The notes under the pieces: generated by a model
Told to the model about the DNA's origin: nothing
Databases searched by the model: none
Seen by the model: only the letters and a program-made list of their open reading frames with translations
Shown here: positions 60,101 through 64,000 of the stretch, piece by piece
How positions within the stretch are numbered: position 1 is the first letter of the stretch
Layout of the letters: the number at the start of each line of letters is the position of its first letter
Assembly (NCBI RefSeq): GCF_000485595.1
Contig: NW_014577186.1
Span: 362,397 to 426,396 of the forward strand
Source of the DNA: Priapulus caudatus
Taxonomy: Eukaryota; Priapulida; Priapulimorpha; Priapulimorphida; Priapulidae
Direction: 5' to 3'
Length of the DNA: 64,000 nt
Made by a program: the position numbers and the translations under genes

Positions 60101-61896
60101 GTCCTGCAGTCTGATGAGTGCGGTCACAGCTTGCACCCTTACAACCGGATACTTGTCCTTGACACGCTCCAACATTGCTCGATAGATGCCCTCAAATAGC
60201 TCGTCATCAATCTGTGCATCGCCAAGGTTGTTCAGCAGCTTGTTGATGATCTGGCATGAACGCATACGCACGGCCCGATCACGCGCACCATGAGACTGCA
60301 AGAAACACTTGACCGGTCACAAAACGCTAGAAAGACTAGTGACTATTTGCATATCATTGAAACAGATACAGCGGCTACATTTGAGATTATTTTTGATAGC
60401 TCACTAATCATATTTCTAAAATATTTATTTTAAATATTGCTAAAATATATATATATATATGAATATTTCTAAAATGCTTTATATATGTCTATTGATCAAT
60501 TGTCACAGTTAATTATTTCGCAGCTAAAATATATTATTGTACGATATCTAATGTAGGGACAGTGATTTCCCGCGATCGTGGAAAACGGACGGAAAACACG
60601 GAAACGGCCATTGGAAACAGAAATGTTTTCAAACGGAAAAACGCGGAAAACGTAATTTGAACATATTACATGGAAATTTCAATAAAATCACAAAAAAACG
60701 TTGACAATAGCATTGGTAATGATATGGTTTACATTCAGACAAGTTTCAGAGCGAAATGACTTACAATTACGACTTTTGGTAGCCCTGTGTTTCGGTGCCA
60801 ACCCAACTGTCAGTCAGTGGCCTAACCTTATTTTTTCATGCAAATATTATGTAAACGGAATTTTGCATTTTTGGTGTGTACAATGAATCTCTATGGAAAA
60901 CGGAATTTCCATTTTTTCTTTACTTTGAAACGGAATTCATGATTTTCCCAAACGGAAAAGGCAATTTTTTTAAACAGAAAATCACTGTCCCTACTAATGT
61001 TAACTTATTATATTAGACTATTGCTTTCCCTTTCTTGACAAGCAGTACTGTTGTAAACCTTGAGAAGGAAATTGAAAAACTTTAGAATGAATGGATGCAT
61101 TTCATCTCCACTTGACTCTTCACTTTTGTCTTCACTTATGTCCTTCTTGCTTGGATGAAACGATGCAATAAACTCTGTTACAAAGTCGATACTCCTCTCC
61201 ACAGCTGGTTCCTGTTCGTAGACTATCATCAAATACTTCAAGTGATGAATAAAATCCTTATAAAAGTTATCATCTCCCATCTAAAAAAGGAAAAAAAAAG
61301 AAAATTAAATGACAACATATATCCTTCTCAGTTAAACTAATAAAGCTTCCATGATATCATAATAATAGAAATTCATTAAAAATCATTACAAAAACATTAT
61401 TAGTCACATACTTTTGATAATAATTAAATTTCAGCTCAGTGGTTCTGAAAATTATAAGTGAATAATGAGCTATTATCAAATTTCACTTTGCATACAAAAA
61501 CTTGGAAATTTCATGATATTTTGGCCCAAGATAAACGGCTGACTGGCCTGACATATTTGCATCACGTATTTCCACATAAACGTAGCCATAAAAAGGTGCA
61601 TGTGAATTAGTGTTTATTATTACACAAATAAAATATAGTACAGTATAGTAGTGTGTACAGTTTTTAGTTGGTGTTTATAAAATAAATTTGATGGTTCGGA
61701 TTTTGGCTCAAACATCAACATTAAATACAAAGAAGAAGGCTTCAAGTTTCAGGTTAGTTTCAAACACCATTTATTGCAAGCCAATGTAACTCACCTTATC
61801 GTGGCATGCCAACAGCTCTTTCTGGAGCTGCGCTTTATTCTGCGTTGAATGCTGACATTTTGAAAACACTTCTTTGACAGTGGCACCTGGATCCAT
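50800..61896 (-). CDS. NCAPG: Condensin I subunit CAP-G (NCAPG), complete
   Basis: NCAPG is the HEAT-repeat subunit of condensin I; with NCAPH it binds DNA and helps SMC2/SMC4 compact mitotic chromosomes. Coding exons in transcript order: 61795-61896, 61059-61280, 60070-60295, 59501-59646, 58989-59073, 56921-57116, 56442-56591, 56110-56226, 55506-55722, 54744-54920, 54262-54369, 53847-53966, 53168-53452, 52593-52774, 52094-52271, 51528-51695, 50800-51171. The phases chain without a break for 1016 codons plus stop, close to the vertebrate length (about 1015). Diagnostic stretches include AQIDDELFEGIYRAMLERVK, RDPNAQVRRTVLSAIA, LLWYNPVTEDDTLLRQCLG and NQECVAEAFLPTLQTL. The donor of exon 2 (gtttac) is weak but required by homology. 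The only broad departure is an Asp-rich C-terminal tail. The gene looks intact and functional. Confidence 0.95.
51212..51291. mobile_element. 80-bp hairpin MITE in NCAPG intron 16
   Basis: The left arm CCAGGACCCGGTTCCACAGA continues into CGTGAATTAACTTTAACTC. The right arm is its reverse complement, ending CCGGGTCCTGG. Only three bases separate the arms. GGTG occurs next to both ends. It has no coding capacity. Confidence 0.8.
54744..54920 (-). CDS. NCAPG: NCAPG exon 10: UVR-like helical hairpin
   Basis: Encodes RDELEDSIKEQDFVRAAQLK followed by EDISELEQQKEDLL. The spacing of D-F-x-R-A-A-x-L-K-x-x-I-x-x-L resembles the UVR helical-hairpin motif, and vertebrate NCAPG has the same arrangement (LQDFNRASELKEEI). 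The exon follows exon 9 in phase 0 and ends in a Gln/Ser/Asp-rich linker. Confidence 0.75.
55205..55540 (-). repeat. 58-bp tandem repeat running from NCAPG intron 9 into exon 9
   Basis: Six units begin near 55213, 55271, 55332, 55391, 55449 and 55505, each containing a version of CACCTTCAGATCGTGCTCTC and a downstream CACTACTATCCAGAC. The last unit is the real 3' end of exon 9 and its gtgagt donor. The others are decayed copies in the intron, two of which keep a GAAGgtgggt donor-like sequence on the minus strand. Confidence 0.75.
55762..55965. repeat. 41-bp tandem repeat, four to five copies, NCAPG intron 8
   Basis: Units read TTTATTTGCGATTAAAAAGG followed by TGGGGTAGGCTACCCTCACC. The second half contains the palindrome GGGTAGGCTACCC. 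Frames through it are repeat effects. Confidence 0.85.
57117..58320 (-). other. NCAPG intron 5, proximal part
   Basis: The 1.87-kb intron between exons 6 and 5 starts here. Around 57390-57500 there is a loose repeat of CCAGAGCC plus T-runs. Otherwise it is AT-rich with nothing recognised until the inverted-repeat element at 58321. Confidence 0.6.
58321..58729. mobile_element. Inverted-repeat element (family S), copy 2
   Basis: The ends are TAAGCTGGGTTTACACT and its perfect reverse complement AGTGTAAACCCAGCTTA. The interior shares CAACTGACAATCGCCAGTGT and CAACCGATCGATAGCAGC with the copy at 20457-20951 but differs elsewhere, so the two are diverged relatives. It is non-coding. Confidence 0.85.
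58804..58905. mobile_element. Small inverted-repeat element
   Basis: CCACGGGAGCGATTTTCTCT at the left faces GAGCGAAATCGCTCGTCACT followed by CCCGTG at the right, about 100 bp overall. The motif resembles that of the element at 40838-41217. Confidence 0.55.
60554..60993. mobile_element. Inverted-repeat element in NCAPG intron 2
   Basis: The ends are TAGGGACAGTGATTT and AAATCACTGTCCCTA, flanked directly by CTAATG on both sides. The interior is full of ACGGAAAA and its complement TTTTCCGT, giving many subterminal repeats. It is about 440 bp and non-coding. The presence of CAGTGATTTTC inside the end is reminiscent of hAT elements, but the duplication reads as six bases. Confidence 0.75.
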
Positions 61897-61914
61897 CTTT
61901 CCTTATTAATTCTC
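61795..61914 (-). CDS. NCAPG: NCAPG first coding exon with upstream splice acceptor
   Basis: The ATG is at 61896-61894 (MDPGATVKEVFSKCQ...), aligning with the N-terminus of vertebrate NCAPG. A tctcctcag motif ends 18 bases before the ATG, so the 5' leader is probably spliced and a non-coding exon lies further right. I cannot place that exon or its promoter. Confidence 0.7.
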
Positions 61915-62430
61915 TGAGGAGACATAAACACATAATAACAATTAAATCAACTGATTAAATTTGAGTTTGACATGCATACACATAATGAAACATTGCAACA
62001 TTACTCTTAATTCTTTGGTGAAAAAGGCCGATTTTTACAGTGTTTGAGGTATGTTTTAAAATTAATGTGGCTAATGCATGTCTCCAGCCCATGAGTTAAA
62101 TAATAGGAGAAACTTAAGTTGGGATCTAGGACCTCGTGTTGTGCATGGAAGGAGGTCAATTTCAAACTTATTTGTAACTTAATGCTTATGTAATATGTAC
62201 CATCAAGGATCAAATGTACCCCAGATTGTGGAAGTAAGGAAATTCTGGAAGAGGATAATACAGGAAGTTGCTTGCATAATATATAGGCAGTGGCTGGAGG
62301 TACGGCAGCCGTGTCTCCAATTTAAGGCTGCAGGTACGCAGTCCATTTGCCGGCATGCATCGGCCTCACGTTGAACGCAATCTCCTATGCTTACGTATAG
62401 AATATATGGTAATACCAGACTTACAGTATT
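61915..62430. other. Region upstream of NCAPG coding sequence, nothing recognised
   Basis: AT-rich sequence that should hold the 5' leader intron, and perhaps the promoter, of NCAPG. I see no TATA box, CpG-rich block or inverted-repeat element that I can support. Confidence 0.5.
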
Positions 62431-62434
62431 GCTG

Positions 62435-62610
62435 ATTAGGGTCTATTCCCCAGTATGCGGAACGTACCCTGGTACCTAAAGTACTACTAATTCTAAATAT
62501 AGCCAGGAACGTACGCCTGCGCTACTCCACTAACGAGTCTAGGGAGTCGCCTACGCTACTCCCTAACGCCAACCCCCAACTCTAACCCTAACCTTAACAG
62601 TAAACATAAC
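62435..62610. mobile_element. Decayed telomere-repeat element T1, copy 4
   Basis: GGGTCTATTCCCCAGTATGC, GGAACGTACCCTGGTACC, CTCCACTAACGAGTCTAGGG, GTCGCCTACGCTACTCCCTA and then CTCTAACCCTAACCTTAAC are recognisable in the T1 order. The right terminus is missing and the left is damaged. Confidence 0.75.
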
Positions 62611-62989
62611 CTGAACCGTGATGCAAACTATTACAGTATTTACTGTACAGCCACCACATCACATCAAGGTGTTTGTATGGCTATCAAGGGTAGGCGAGCT
62701 TGCGCTTATATAAAACCCTGATTGTAAAAAATAAAAATCTATCCAATAGCCAGGCCTAATTCGATGTAAAAATGTGAGCAAGTCTTTTTGCCGGGCAATA
62801 ACATGTTGGGGAGCTTTCGAGCTGTCAATACTCTCTGAGAGACAATGTTCTTCTCCCGTACATTCGACGCACGAACTGCGCTCCTTTGTACATTTCATGC
62901 TGTGACCGTCTGTGTGAAAGGCATTGAGCAGTGAAAAAATGTACCTATAAATTCAATCATTCTCAAATCCTGTCATAATCTGTAGTCTC

Positions 62990-63890
62990 GATAAGATCAG
63001 CTCTCTCTCTACGCTGTCTCTTAGAGTAGTCAGATTAGCCTTTGTAGTACTATGCTGGTATGACAAGCAGCCCCAATTCTCCACTAAGTATTAGTCGCAT
63101 CGTCTCTAGAACTTTATTCAAGGAGCTGCTATGTCCTTTATAAATAAGGTCCTCCAAGCTTTGTATAGCATATTCCAGTGTGCGACGACCAAGGACATGT
63201 ATAAGGGAACGATGGTGAGGCGCCGCCTGTCGTAAAGACACCTTCTGACTTACTGCCTAGCACTTGTTTGCCTTTTTGCTGCTTCTTGCCACATGGGTCT
63301 AGATGGTTTTAGTGAGGCAATTCACTATACCCTAAGTCCTCTGCTCAGTCACGTTGCTAATGTGCACATCGTTCATATGATATGTGACTCGGTTTCAATG
63401 ACGCCGATGTGTATGGCATTTGCACTTGTCCAAGTGAACACGGCATCTTGCCAGGTCCTCTGACGGGCACTTAAACAACTTGTTAAGACTCGCCTTGTCT
63501 TGTGGACTTGATCCATGCGCACTGACGCTTCCAAATAGCTGGTGAATCATCCGGAAAACTTGGAGAAGACACTACTGGATCACTGTTCTGTCAAATGTCG
63601 TCAATGTAGCCATAAAAAAGGACGGGCGAAGCAGAAGACCCTTGAGAGCACACCAACTTGATCACTGGTCTCCGCAGTCGCGATCTTGACCATTCACCAA
63701 CTACATCTCTGCCTATCGTGTCCTTAGCCACTCCTCAATCCAACTGAACTACGTCCTGTCTATTCCAAACGCCTTAGTTTCTGCAAGAAACGATACCCTC
63801 TCTGTGGTACATTATCGAAGGCCTTTTGAAAGTCCAAAATATATGAATCACAGGACCAACTCCATAACCCTAAATAAACACCTGAACTAT
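62990..63890 (-). pseudogene. Degenerate LINE reverse transcriptase (CR1/L2/Jockey-like)
   Basis: Reading leftwards from about 63890, the minus strand encodes ILDFQKAFDNVPQRGYRFL, the palm motif A (F-x-x-A-F-D-x-V) of non-LTR reverse transcriptases. In broken frames there follow an EEWL-like segment and a YIDDI-like segment, and finally GRRTLEYAIQSLEDLIYK at 63180-63120, which fits the thumb region (R-P-x-L-E-Y-A). Stops and frame changes interrupt it throughout, so it is dead. The 5' part lies beyond or near the right edge. Confidence 0.7.
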
Positions 63891-64000
63891 TATAATTGGA
63901 TATAATATATAATATTTATATATTTGATGTACATCAAATTGAGTTAATGACCCTAGTAGTAGACCATGTATCTCTTATCCTTGAATTTGAACGTCGTTAG

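Overview
This window is animal nuclear DNA. The genes are split by GT-AG introns, it carries TTAGGG-type repeats, Penelope-like and LINE reverse-transcriptase remnants, and many short inverted-repeat transposons. The two conserved genes align well with the vertebrate proteins as I remember them. The dense population of small hAT-like elements and minisatellites suggests an invertebrate, but I cannot name the phylum.

Layout. (1) About 0.2-34.9 kb, minus strand: a golgin-97 (GOLGA1) orthologue with 20 recognisable exons. It is complete at its N-terminus and runs off the left edge before the GRIP domain. Three consecutive exons (10-11-12) are duplicated as exons 16-17-18. The introns inside the second copy are greatly enlarged (16.2 kb and 5.2 kb, against 0.49 and 0.39 kb in the first copy). 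(2) Inside the 16.2-kb intron, on the plus strand at 13.25-19.9 kb, lies a nested antisense gene of six coding exons. It encodes a coiled coil followed by an Ala/Pro/Glu-rich repeat tail. I do not recognise it, but its exon 3/4 junction resembles the exon 19/20 junction of the host golgin. (3) 34.9-50.8 kb: intergenic, with no convincing gene. It holds large foldback elements, telomere-repeat-bearing inverted-repeat elements stacked in a TAG trinucleotide tract, hAT-like MITEs, a possible solo LTR and an 830-bp polypurine tract. (4) 50.8-61.9 kb, minus strand: a full-length NCAPG (condensin I HEAT subunit) gene of 17 coding exons, about 1016 residues. (5) 61.9-64 kb: a decayed telomere-repeat element and a degenerate LINE reverse transcriptase.

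The two conserved genes do unrelated housekeeping work: trans-Golgi vesicle tethering and mitotic chromosome condensation. Nothing suggests they work together.

The most unusual features are the exon-trio duplication with its nested antisense gene, a family of palindromic elements (40 to 739 bp) with CAGGAGT ends and 7-8 bp target duplications, and inverted-repeat elements carrying telomere-like arrays, one of which looks like a hybrid of two families. Some tandem-repeat stretches show scattered single-base indels that look like unpolished long-read error. This matters for the reading frame of the nested gene.
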